Below, piece after piece: positions 1 to 6,525 of a DNA stretch of 7,263 nucleotides. How positions within the stretch are numbered: the stretch's first letter is position 1; every line of letters begins with the position of its first letter. A model generated the notes under the pieces. That model was not told the DNA's origin. It saw only the letters and a list, made by a program, of their open reading frames with translations, and did not search any database. The DNA is from an uncultured Thiotrichaceae bacterium (GTDB lineage: Bacteria > Pseudomonadota > Gammaproteobacteria > Thiotrichales > Thiotrichaceae). The DNA lies in contig CALHAO010000425.1 in the NCBI GenBank assembly GCA_937931765.1, forward strand, positions 1 through 7,263. Direction: 5' to 3'. Made by a program: the position numbers and the translations under genes.

Positions 1-1432
1 AATCTGGCATTCGGCCAATATGGCTTTTGCCTTGTGTCCGATGCTGAGTCAGGGAGCGATGGAAAGCATTGCACATCATGCCAGCCCGGAATTGCAGCAG
101 ACCTATCTGCCCAAAATGGCCAGCGGCGAATGGACAGGCACTATGAACCTGACCGAAGCAGATGCCTGTTCGGATCTGGCAGGTGTTAAAACCCGTGCTG
201 TACCGGAAGGTGACCATTATCGGTTAACCGGACAGAAAATTTTCAGTACTTGGGGCGACCACCAGATGACTGACAATATCGTCCATCTGGTATTGGCGCG
301 ACTGCCGGATGCCCCAGCGGGCGTGAAAGGTATCTCCTTATTCCTGGCACCTAAATTCCTGTTGGATGAAGCCGGTAATCCGGGTGAACGTAATACCGTG
401 GAATGCCTGTCGCTGGAACACAAGCTGGGTATTCACGGTAGCCCAACCTGCGTGATGGAATTCAAAGATGCGGTGGCTTATCGCATCGGTGAAGAAAACA
501 AGGGCTTAGCCTGCATGTTTACGATGATGAATCATGCACGGCAGACGGTGGGTTTACAGGGCCTGTCCATTTCCGAACGTGCCTATCAGCAAGCCCGGCA
601 ATATGCCAAAGAGCGCTTGCAAGGCACACGCCGTGATGATTCACGCATGCCGATTATTGAGTTTCCGGACGTGCGACGCATGCTGATGCTACTGAAATCC
701 GGCACCGAAGCCATGCGAGCGTTGGCACTGACAGCGGCAGCTGAAGTTGATTACGCCAATTACACCAGTGATCCGGCCAGTAAAGCACAGCACAAAGCGC
801 GGGGTGAATTGTATACGCCGATTGTCAAAGGCTGGCTGACCGAAATGGCACAAGAGCTGACCTCACTGAATATTCAGGTCTGGGGTGGTATGGGCTATGT
901 CGAGGAATCCGGCGCGGCACAGCATTATCGCGATGCGCGTATTCTGACTATTTATGAAGGCACAACGGGGATTCAGGCGCTGGACTTTATTGGCCGCAAG
1001 ACACTGTTCGATAAAGGCGCAGCACTTAATCTGCTGTTACAGGATATGGATCTGGTCGTCGATGAGCTGAACACTGTTAACGGCACTCCGCCTAACCTTT
1101 GTGAAAACTATACACAAGCGGTGGCTGATGGTCGCGAGGCAGCACAGTGGGTACTGGCACATGCAGCTGACAATGCACATAACGCCGGAGCCGCCAGTGT
1201 TAATTTCCTGATGTTGTTTGGTTATCTGTGTGGTGGCTGGCTGATGGCCAAAAGCGCAGTGCAAGCGCTGGCGATGCTGGATACCGGAGAAGGCGATAAA
1301 GAATTCCTACAGGCCAAATTAATAACTGCACAGTTTTATTGCCAGCATTTTCTGCCGCGTACCCGTGCTTGTCTGGCCACCGTCAAAGCAGGTAGCGAGA
1401 GCATGATGGCGATGCCGGAAGATCAATTCTGA
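1..1432 (+). CDS. Long acyl-CoA dehydrogenase with C-terminal extension domain (5' partial)
   Basis: This FAD enzyme should oxidise an acyl-CoA to trans-2-enoyl-CoA, the first step of beta-oxidation, and reduce ETF. The frame is open from base 2, and the residues before the first in-window ATG (position 20) read IWHSAN, continuous with the family. The true start is therefore off the left edge, and about 120 N-terminal residues are missing if the protein has the usual length of about 600. The middle-domain signature, LTEADACSDL, is near 147-176. The C-terminal signature runs from VWGGMGYVEES to RDARILTIYEGTTGIQ (about 880-980). The catalytic base should be the Glu at 956-958 in IYEGT. The tail from about 1020, ending LPRTRACLATVKAGSESMM, matches the extra acyl-CoA dehydrogenase C-terminal domain of this long subfamily. 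One oddity is Cys where the signature normally has Gly (AGSD reads ACSD). Chain-length specificity cannot be read from the sequence. The permease gene starts 65 nt downstream on the same strand. Confidence 0.93.
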   Translation, partial: IWHSANMAFALCPMLSQGAMESIAHHASPELQQTYLPKMASGEWTGTMNLTEADACSDLAGVKTRAVPEGDHYRLTGQKIFSTWGDHQMTDNIVHLVLARLPDAPAGVKGISLFLAPKFLLDEAGNPGERNTVECLSLEHKLGIHGSPTCVMEFKDAVAYRIGEENKGLACMFTMMNHARQTVGLQGLSISERAYQQARQYAKERLQGTRRDDSRMPIIEFPDVRRMLMLLKSGTEAMRALALTAAAEVDYANYTSDPASKAQHKARGELYTPIVKGWLTEMAQELTSLNIQVWGGMGYVEESGAAQHYRDARILTIYEGTTGIQALDFIGRKTLFDKGAALNLLLQDMDLVVDELNTVNGTPPNLCENYTQAVADGREAAQWVLAHAADNAHNAGAASVNFLMLFGYLCGGWLMAKSAVQALAMLDTGEGDKEFLQAKLITAQFYCQHFLPRTRACLATVKAGSESMMAMPEDQF

Positions 1433-1497
1433 GACAGTTCTGAGCCTGTCATTTAATGCAGTTTTTTTTACACTTTACTAACCAAGGATAGTAGTAC

Positions 1498-2883
1498 ATG
1501 CAACTTATAAAACGCAAAGAAGGTGAAGAACAGCCTTTCTGGCCGCTGGGGCCGTTTCAAATTCGCTTACCCTTCATTCATTACCGTTGGGAAGCAGCGG
1601 AAATGTTACAGGGCACGATTATGTTCGTCGTCGGTCTGGCGATGATCCCGTTACTGGAAAAGAATCTTGGCATCCCTTACGAGGCCGCACTGGCCTTCAC
1701 GTTTATTGCCGGGTTGCTGTACACCCTGCCCGCCTTATTAGGTGTGCCGCTGGTGCCGGGATGGATTACTCCGGCAATTCCGGTGGTGCTGGTTTATCTG
1801 AACGGTTTTGAACCCGGCCCGGAAGCTATTCAGGCTTTGTTTGTCCTGCAGTTGGAGGTGGCACTGATATTCTTTATCTTAGGCATCACCCGGCTCGGCT
1901 CCAAACTGGTAGAGATTATTCCCAACTCATTGAAGTCCGGAATTATTATTGGCGCAGGTATCGCGGCATTAATGGGTGAATTGAAAATAGGCGGGCGCAT
2001 TGATGGCACACCGATCTCGCTGATTCTGGGCGCTATTATTTCTGCTTACCTATTGTTTTCCCTGTCATTCAAAAACATGACGCTGACTCATCCGATTGCA
2101 CGGAAGATTGCCAGTTTCGGCATGGTGCCGGGTATGATTATGGCAATGCTAATTGGTTGGGCAGTCGCTGAATATCCATTGCCGGATATTCAATGGGGCA
2201 TCACGCAACCGGACTTTTCACTGATCCCTGAATTCCTGATTTTTAATATTGGCCTGCCCAACTGGGATACTTATCTGATTGCGATTCCGACAGCGATTAT
2301 TGCTTATGTTATTGCCTTCGGCGACATCGTTATTGGTTTTACGCTGGTTAAACGCATTGACCATTTACGCCCCGATGAAAAAATTGAAATGAACGTGGAT
2401 CGTGTTCATTTAGTCACCGCGATCCGTAATTTCGCTCATGCTTTACTGGCTCCGTGGCCGGGTCTGGCCGGGCCATTGTGGACAGCGGCACACGCTACAG
2501 TAGCTGAGCGTTATGCGCTGGGTCGTAAGTCGATGGACTCAATCTACAGTGGTGGTGGCACGTTCTGGGTGGCTGGCTTGATTGCCTTGTTTATCCTGCC
2601 GCTGGTATCGCTGTTTAAACCGGTATTGCCGATTGCCTTGTCGCTAACGCTAATCCTGACGGCTTATATCTGCATCATGGTCGGCATGGAACAACTAAAA
2701 ACATCCGTTGAGCGCGGTGTGGCAGGTATTGTTGCGGTGACCTTAGCGATGCCTGACCCGAAATCAACGATTTTTGCGGTCGCGATAGGAGTAGTGTTGT
2801 ACTTCCTGATTGAGCGTCCTAATCTGTTGAAAAAACCGGAAGCCATTGAGACTAAGGATACACCGGAAACTGAGTTGACCTGA
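1498..2883 (+). CDS. Multi-pass membrane permease, NCS2/SulP-like, substrate unknown
   Basis: This is a 461-residue inner-membrane protein with about 12-14 hydrophobic segments covering residues 38-440. It has a short charged N-terminal tail and a hydrophilic, acidic C-terminal tail (about 443-461), both probably cytoplasmic. The segment count and two loops suggest the UraA-type 7+7 inverted-repeat fold shared by NCS2 (xanthine/uracil) and SulP transporters. One loop is a polar-in-membrane GDIVIGFTLVKR segment at 275-286. The other is a Pro/Gly-rich half-helix region, APWPGLAGPLWTAAH, at 318-332, followed by ERY at 337-339. I do not recognise a named subfamily. The amphipathic N-terminal LPFIHYRWE at 24-32 recalls some uncharacterised transporters of this superfamily. 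The ATG is preceded by AAGGA at 1484-1488, 9 nt away. Lying between an acyl-CoA dehydrogenase and the ETF operon, it may import an organic acid or another catabolic substrate, but that is inferred from position only. The transporter call is firm; family and substrate are tentative. Confidence 0.8.
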   Translation: MQLIKRKEGEEQPFWPLGPFQIRLPFIHYRWEAAEMLQGTIMFVVGLAMIPLLEKNLGIPYEAALAFTFIAGLLYTLPALLGVPLVPGWITPAIPVVLVYLNGFEPGPEAIQALFVLQLEVALIFFILGITRLGSKLVEIIPNSLKSGIIIGAGIAALMGELKIGGRIDGTPISLILGAIISAYLLFSLSFKNMTLTHPIARKIASFGMVPGMIMAMLIGWAVAEYPLPDIQWGITQPDFSLIPEFLIFNIGLPNWDTYLIAIPTAIIAYVIAFGDIVIGFTLVKRIDHLRPDEKIEMNVDRVHLVTAIRNFAHALLAPWPGLAGPLWTAAHATVAERYALGRKSMDSIYSGGGTFWVAGLIALFILPLVSLFKPVLPIALSLTLILTAYICIMVGMEQLKTSVERGVAGIVAVTLAMPDPKSTIFAVAIGVVLYFLIERPNLLKKPEAIETKDTPETELT

Positions 2884-2914
2884 TAAAACACATTATCGGG
2901 TTTAAGTTAGGCTG

Positions 2915-2943
2915 GGTGGCTCCTACTCCTCCGGGGAGCCACC
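2915..2943 (+). terminator. Perfect 9-bp hairpin downstream of the permease gene
   Basis: GGTGGCTCC (2915-2923) and GGAGCCACC (2935-2943) are exact reverse complements around an 11-nt loop, starting 31 nt after the permease stop codon. G-T wobble pairs could extend the stem by one step at either end. The strong GC-rich stem and its position suggest a 3'-end element or transcription terminator separating the permease gene from the etf operon. Only CTTTAG-like sequence follows rather than a run of T, so it is not a classical intrinsic terminator. It could instead be a 3'-end-protecting or Rho-associated stem. Confidence 0.45.
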
Positions 2944-2996
2944 TCATGCTTTAGATAGCCTGACCCGCTCACTCCGTTGTACTAGAAAACACACAT

Positions 2997-3024
2997 AATC
3001 CAGTGGGTATTTTTACGCTGGATT
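2997..3024. repeat. Inverted repeat in the etf upstream region
   Basis: AATCCAG (2997-3003) pairs exactly with CTGGATT (3018-3024). A T-G wobble and a G-C pair extend the stem inward to 9 positions, leaving a 10-nt loop rich in T. No T-run follows, so a terminator is unlikely. Its right arm overlaps another possible dyad in which ACGC (3015-3018) plus ATTT (3022-3025) pair with AAATGCGT (3031-3038), so the two could not form together. Function is unknown; it may be an operator half or a leader-RNA structure. Confidence 0.35.
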
Positions 3025-3037
3025 TACATTAAATGCG

Positions 3038-3085
3038 TTGTCCTACACTTCCATACGGTAACGTATGCGTATACCATGTGGACAA
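3038..3085. promoter_or_regulatory. Palindrome nested in a larger inverted repeat upstream of etfB
   Basis: The core is a perfect dyad, CATACG (3052-3057), GTAA, CGTATG (3062-3067). Around it, TTGTCC-T-ACA (3038-3047) pairs with TGTGGACAA (3077-3085), giving nine pairs with one bulged base. The element ends 22 nt before the etfB ribosome binding site. A 16-bp palindrome with a 4-nt spacer is the typical form of a TetR- or MerR-type operator, so control of the electron-transfer operon by a fatty-acid or amino-acid catabolism regulator is plausible. The sequence does not match the PsrA (GAAAC/GTTTC-type) or FadR (TGGTC/GACCA-type) operators that I know. An RNA stem-loop in the leader is the alternative. 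The symmetry is directly visible; the role is inferred. Confidence 0.45.
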
Positions 3086-3087
3086 GC

Positions 3088-3093
3088 TAAAAT
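3088..3093 (+). promoter_or_regulatory. Possible -10 element for etfB
   Basis: TAAAAT matches the sigma-70 -10 consensus TATAAT at five of six positions and would give a short leader containing the etfB ribosome binding site. No good -35 hexamer lies 16-18 nt upstream. That space is next to the palindrome at 3052-3067, which would fit a regulator-dependent promoter. In AT-rich spacer DNA such a match is easily found by chance. Confidence 0.25.
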
Positions 3094-3119
3094 CATGATT
3101 TTTAACCAAAGGAATTACC

Positions 3120-3884
3120 ATGAAGATACTCGTTCCAGTCAAGCGGGTGATCGACTACAGCGTAAAGGCGCGTGTAAAAAGCGATCAGTCCGGCGTTGAA
3201 TTGAATAATGTCAAAATGTCGATTAACCCTTTCGATGAGATTGCTGTTGAAGAGGCAATCCGTATGAAAGAAGCCGGAACGGCCTCTGAAATTGTGGTGG
3301 TATCTATCGGTGTTGAAAAGTCACAGGAAACCTTGCGTACTGCACTGGCAATGGGTGCTGACCGGGCGATTCTGATTAAAGCCGCTGATACGGTTGATAC
3401 AGACATTGAGCCACTGGCGGTTGCTAAGCTGCTGGCTAAAGTCACTGAAGAAGAAGCACCGGGCATGGTCATTCTGGGTAAGCAGGCTATCGATAATGAT
3501 ATGAATGCGACCGGGCAGATGCTGTCTGCGCTGCTGGGCTGGTCACAAGTGACTTACGCTTCAAAAATCACCGTTGATGGCGATACCTTGAATGTAACCC
3601 GTGAAGTGGATGCCGGTTTGCAGAATATCACGGCGAAACTGCCTGCGGTTATCACTGCTGATTTGCGTTTGAATGAGCCACGTTATGTGAAGTTGCCGAA
3701 TATCATGAAGGCAAAGAAGAAGCCGATGGATATTAAAACACCGGAAGATTACGGCGTTGATGTATCACCTCGCCTGACCATTACTTCAGTGGTTGAACCA
3801 CCAGCACGTGCTGCCGGTATTAAGGTTGAATCGGTGACTGAGTTAATGGATAAATTGAAAAATGAAGCAGGAGTACTGTCATGA
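3120..3884 (+). CDS. etfB: Electron transfer flavoprotein subunit beta
   Basis: This is the AMP-binding small subunit of the soluble EtfAB heterodimer, which accepts electrons from acyl-CoA dehydrogenases and related enzymes and delivers them to ETF-QO. The 254-residue length is normal for the family. It begins MKILVPVKRVIDY and carries NPFDEIAVEEA, TALAMGADRA and LGKQAIDNDMNATGQM, all hallmark stretches of group I (mitochondrial-type) ETF beta. The segment NEPRYVKLPNIMKAKKKP (185-202) is the recognition loop that docks onto partner dehydrogenases. Leu192 lines up with human ETF-beta Leu195, the anchor residue. In the signature at 161-168 the sequence reads REVDAGLQ, with Ala165 where DGGL is common; this is probably harmless. 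The ATG at 3120 is preceded by AAAGGAA (3108-3114) at good spacing. The gene is first in the operon, and its stop overlaps the etfA start by 4 nt, implying translational coupling. Confidence 0.97.
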   Translation: MKILVPVKRVIDYSVKARVKSDQSGVELNNVKMSINPFDEIAVEEAIRMKEAGTASEIVVVSIGVEKSQETLRTALAMGADRAILIKAADTVDTDIEPLAVAKLLAKVTEEEAPGMVILGKQAIDNDMNATGQMLSALLGWSQVTYASKITVDGDTLNVTREVDAGLQNITAKLPAVITADLRLNEPRYVKLPNIMKAKKKPMDIKTPEDYGVDVSPRLTITSVVEPPARAAGIKVESVTELMDKLKNEAGVLS

Positions 3885-4810
3885 GCGTATTACTGATTGC
3901 TGAAGTCCTGGAAGGACAATTAAACAAAGATTCTACGGCGAAAGCACTGACAGCTGCCGTTCAACTGGGTGACGTTGATGTGTTATGCGCCTCTTCCGGT
4001 TGTGGTGATGCGGCTTCTGAGCTGGCTGCCCTGCAAGGTGTAGCTAAAGTACTGTGTGCTAATGATGCATCCTATGAATACGCTATTGCTGAGCCAATGG
4101 CGGCATTGATTGTCAGCCTGGCTGATAAGTATGAGCACATCGTTTTTCCGGCGACCACTTCAGGTAAGAACATTGCACCACGTGTTGCTGCACTGCTGGA
4201 TGTGATGGTGATTTCCGAAGTCATGGAAATTAAAGGTGCTGATGAGTTTGTGCGCCCTATCTATGCGGGTAACGCGATTCAGACAGTGACTACTGCTGAT
4301 GCAAAAAAAGTGATGACTATCCGTACTGCCAGCTTTGATAATGCGGCAGACGGTGGTAGTGCTGCAATTGAGGAAATCGCGGCGGTAGCTTGTGATACGC
4401 CGGTGGCATGGGTTAGCAATGAAGTACAGAAAAGTGATCGGCCTGAACTGACATCTTCAAGTGTCATTGTATCCGGTGGTCGTGGTGTTGGTTCTGAAGA
4501 AGACTTCAAACTGATTGAAGCGCTGGCTGATAAACTGGGTGCTGCGGTGGGTGCTTCACGTGCTGCGGTTGATGCGGGCTTTGCACCGAATGATCAGCAG
4601 GTTGGTCAGACTGGTAAAATCGTTGCGCCACAACTGTACATCGCTGTCGGTATTTCCGGTGCGATCCAGCATCTGGCGGGCATGAAAGATTCTAAGGTCA
4701 TTGTGGCTATCAATAAAGATGAAGATGCACCGATTTTCCAGGTAGCTGATTATGGTCTGGTGGCAGATTTGTTTGATGCTGTGCCTGAGATGACTGCGGC
4801 GTTGGAGTAA
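3881..4810 (+). CDS. etfA: Electron transfer flavoprotein subunit alpha
   Basis: This is the FAD-carrying large subunit of the cytoplasmic EtfAB heterodimer; its FAD takes electrons from acyl-CoA dehydrogenase and passes them to ETF-QO. The 309 residues match the family length. The N-terminal alpha/beta domain covers about residues 1-185 and the FAD domain the rest. FAD-binding motifs are clear: SGGRGVG at 198-204, VGASRAAVDAGF at about 223-234, QVGQTGKIVAP at 240-250, the ETF-alpha signature LYIAVGISGAIQHLAG at 252-267, and AINKDEDAPIFQVADYG at 276-292. No binding residue appears lost. The start overlaps the etfB stop as ATGA, with GGAG at 3870-3873 placed 7 nt upstream, so the two subunits are probably made in equal amounts by coupled translation. 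The ETF-QO gene follows after 3 nt. Confidence 0.97.
   Translation: MSVLLIAEVLEGQLNKDSTAKALTAAVQLGDVDVLCASSGCGDAASELAALQGVAKVLCANDASYEYAIAEPMAALIVSLADKYEHIVFPATTSGKNIAPRVAALLDVMVISEVMEIKGADEFVRPIYAGNAIQTVTTADAKKVMTIRTASFDNAADGGSAAIEEIAAVACDTPVAWVSNEVQKSDRPELTSSSVIVSGGRGVGSEEDFKLIEALADKLGAAVGASRAAVDAGFAPNDQQVGQTGKIVAPQLYIAVGISGAIQHLAGMKDSKVIVAINKDEDAPIFQVADYGLVADLFDAVPEMTAALE
4804..4807 (+). promoter_or_regulatory. Ribosome binding site that fixes the GTG start of ETF-QO
   Basis: GGAG lies inside the last codons of etfA, 6 nt before GTG at 4814. This spacing favours GTG 4814 over the in-frame ATG at 4838, which has no purine-rich site before it. An out-of-frame ATG at 4812, only 2 nt before the GTG, opens an 8-codon frame ending at a TAA and is not a gene. 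Confidence 0.65.
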
Positions 4811-4813
4811 GAT

Positions 4814-6475
4814 GTGGAAGAAATCGAACGCGATGTAATGGAATTTGATGTATTGATTGTCGGCGGTGGCCCCTCCGGCTTGAGTGCAGCTATTCGCCTG
4901 ATGCAACTGGCTAATGAGAATGAGCAGGAAATTACTGTCTGCTTAGTAGAGAAAGGCTCCGAGATTGGTGCACATATTCTGTCCGGCGCAATTCTTGAGC
5001 CGACAGCACTGAACGAATTAATTCCGGACTGGCAAGAGAAAGGTGCGCCTTTAAATACACCAGTCAGTTCTGAAGAGATTATGTTCCTGAGTGAAACAGG
5101 TTCACTGAAAACACCGAATGCCTTCCTGCCTCCGGCGATGCATAACGAAGGCAATTACATTATTAGCCTGGGCAATTTCTGCCGCTGGTTGGGTGAACAG
5201 GCTGAAGAACTCGGTGTCGATGTATATCCCGGCTTTACTGCCGCTAATGTCTTGTATAACGAAGATGGTAGCGTCAAAGGTGTTCAGACCGGTGATATGG
5301 GTGTGCAGCGCGATGGTACGCACGGCCCGCAATTTGAACCGGGTATGGAGTTGCACGCCAAACAGACTTTCTTTGCTGAAGGTTGTCGTGGTCATCTGGG
5401 TAAAGAGCTGAAAGAACGCTTTAATCTGGAAGCAGATTCACAGACGCAGACCTACGGTATCGGTATTAAAGAATTGTGGGAAGTTAAACCGGAAAATCAT
5501 CAGCCCGGTTTAGTGGTACACACGGCTGGCTGGCCTTTATCGACAGATACTTACGGTGGTTCATTCCTCTATCATCTGGAAGATAATCAAGTCGCAGTTG
5601 GTTTTGTAGTGGGTCTGGATTACAAGAACCCTTATCTGAGTCCGTTTGAAGAATTCCAGCGCTATAAGACTCATCCGAAAATTCGTGACACTTTTGAAGG
5701 TGCCCGACGTATTTCTTATGGTGCACGGGCATTGAATGAAGGCGGTATTCAGTGTTTACCTAAGCTGACCTTTCCCGGTGGCGTAATGGTTGGTTGTGAA
5801 GCTGGTACGCTAAATATGCCGAAGATTAAAGGCACACACACTGCCATGAAGTCTGGCATGCTGGCAGCTGAAGCAGCTTTTGAGGCTATCCAAAGTAACT
5901 TTGATGTCGTGGAACTGGTTGAATATACCAATAGATTCCATCATTCATGGGTACGTACTGAACTGGATGCTGCGCGTAATGTGCGACCTTCGTTTAAGTG
6001 GGGTTTGTGGCTGGGTACATTGTATACCGGCATTGATCAGATCCTATTCCGTGGTAAAGCACCGTGGACATTGAAACATGCACATGCTGACCATGAAACC
6101 TTGTTGACTAAGGATCAGGCGACAAAAATTGACTATCCGAAACCGGATGGCGTGTTGACCTTTGATAAGCTATCTTCGGTGTTTCTGTCGAGCACTAATC
6201 ACGAAGAAGATCAGCCGATTCATCTGACGTTGAAAGATGACTCTGTTCCAGTGGCTATCAATCTGGCTAAATACGATGGGCCGGAAGCACGTTTTTGTCC
6301 AGCTGGCGTGTATGAATACGTGGCCGATGAGAACAAGAAAGATGGTAGTCAACGCCTACAGATCAATGCGCAGAACTGTGTGCACTGTAAGACCTGTGAT
6401 ATTAAAGACCCGACTCAGAATATTAACTGGGTAACACCACAAGGTGGTGACGGGCCTAATTATCCGAATATGTAA
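4814..6475 (+). CDS. Electron transfer flavoprotein-ubiquinone oxidoreductase (ETF-QO)
   Basis: This membrane-associated FAD and [4Fe-4S] enzyme oxidises reduced ETF and reduces ubiquinone, linking acyl-CoA oxidation to the respiratory chain. The 553 residues match bacterial and mitochondrial ETF dehydrogenases. The N-terminal FAD Rossmann motif GGGPSG is at 17-22 (GxGxxG), with acidic Glu46 closing the fold. Other family blocks are EKGSEIGAHILSGAI, TYGIGIKELWEV, GGSFLYHLED, and GGVMVGCEAGTLNMPKIKG before a second FAD contact. The C-terminal ferredoxin-like region supplies the cluster ligands Cys495, Cys522, Cys525 and Cys528 (FCPAGVYE, then CVHCKTCDIKDP), and the protein ends NWVTPQGGDGPNYPNM as the family does. 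The GTG start is preferred because relatives begin with a similar MERE-xMEFDVVIVG lead and because GGAG lies 6 nt upstream. It is the last gene of the operon, 3 nt after etfA. The usual symbol in eukaryotes is ETFDH; I assign no bacterial symbol. Confidence 0.97.
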   Translation: MEEIERDVMEFDVLIVGGGPSGLSAAIRLMQLANENEQEITVCLVEKGSEIGAHILSGAILEPTALNELIPDWQEKGAPLNTPVSSEEIMFLSETGSLKTPNAFLPPAMHNEGNYIISLGNFCRWLGEQAEELGVDVYPGFTAANVLYNEDGSVKGVQTGDMGVQRDGTHGPQFEPGMELHAKQTFFAEGCRGHLGKELKERFNLEADSQTQTYGIGIKELWEVKPENHQPGLVVHTAGWPLSTDTYGGSFLYHLEDNQVAVGFVVGLDYKNPYLSPFEEFQRYKTHPKIRDTFEGARRISYGARALNEGGIQCLPKLTFPGGVMVGCEAGTLNMPKIKGTHTAMKSGMLAAEAAFEAIQSNFDVVELVEYTNRFHHSWVRTELDAARNVRPSFKWGLWLGTLYTGIDQILFRGKAPWTLKHAHADHETLLTKDQATKIDYPKPDGVLTFDKLSSVFLSSTNHEEDQPIHLTLKDDSVPVAINLAKYDGPEARFCPAGVYEYVADENKKDGSQRLQINAQNCVHCKTCDIKDPTQNINWVTPQGGDGPNYPNM

Positions 6476-6497
6476 TCTGGATATACTGAAGAACAAG

Positions 6498-6525
6498 AAA
6501 GCCGGATTTTTATCCGGCTTTTTTT
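6498..6525 (+). terminator. Intrinsic terminator after ETF-QO, probably bidirectional
   Basis: AAAGCCGGAT (6498-6507) and ATCCGGCTTT (6512-6521) form a perfect 10-bp stem with a TTTT loop, and T runs unbroken from 6519 to 6525. The stem starts 22 nt after the ETF-QO stop and is a textbook Rho-independent terminator on the plus strand. On the minus strand the same stem follows directly on the batD stop codon, whose bases (6524-6526) lie at the end of the T-run. The downstream minus-strand sequence CTTTCTTGTTCTTC is U-rich enough to serve as a weaker terminator for batD. Confidence 0.92.

Noticed and set aside
1433..1469. GACAG/CTGTC inverted repeat followed by eight T residues after the acyl-CoA dehydrogenase stop, resembling a terminator.
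   Set aside because: The stem is only 5 bp with an 8-nt loop, and the T-run (1462-1469) begins 11 nt after it, too far for an intrinsic terminator. Read-through into the permease gene remains likely.
3033..3098. A 21-codon open frame (ATG at 3033, TGA at 3096-3098) spanning the palindrome before etfB, which could be a leader peptide.
   Set aside because: There is only a weak GGA at 3020-3022 as a ribosome site, no run of regulatory codons, and the dyad explains the sequence better. The length is within chance.
4750..5154. A 134-codon minus-strand open frame across the etfA/ETF-QO junction.
   Set aside because: It is fully covered by two confidently assigned plus-strand genes, resembles no family I recognise, and has a composition typical of a reverse-strand shadow.
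5102..5411. Overlapping 97-codon open frames on both strands inside ETF-QO.
   Set aside because: Both lie inside the FAD-domain coding sequence of ETF-QO, which is continuous and well conserved, so they are by-products of its codon use.
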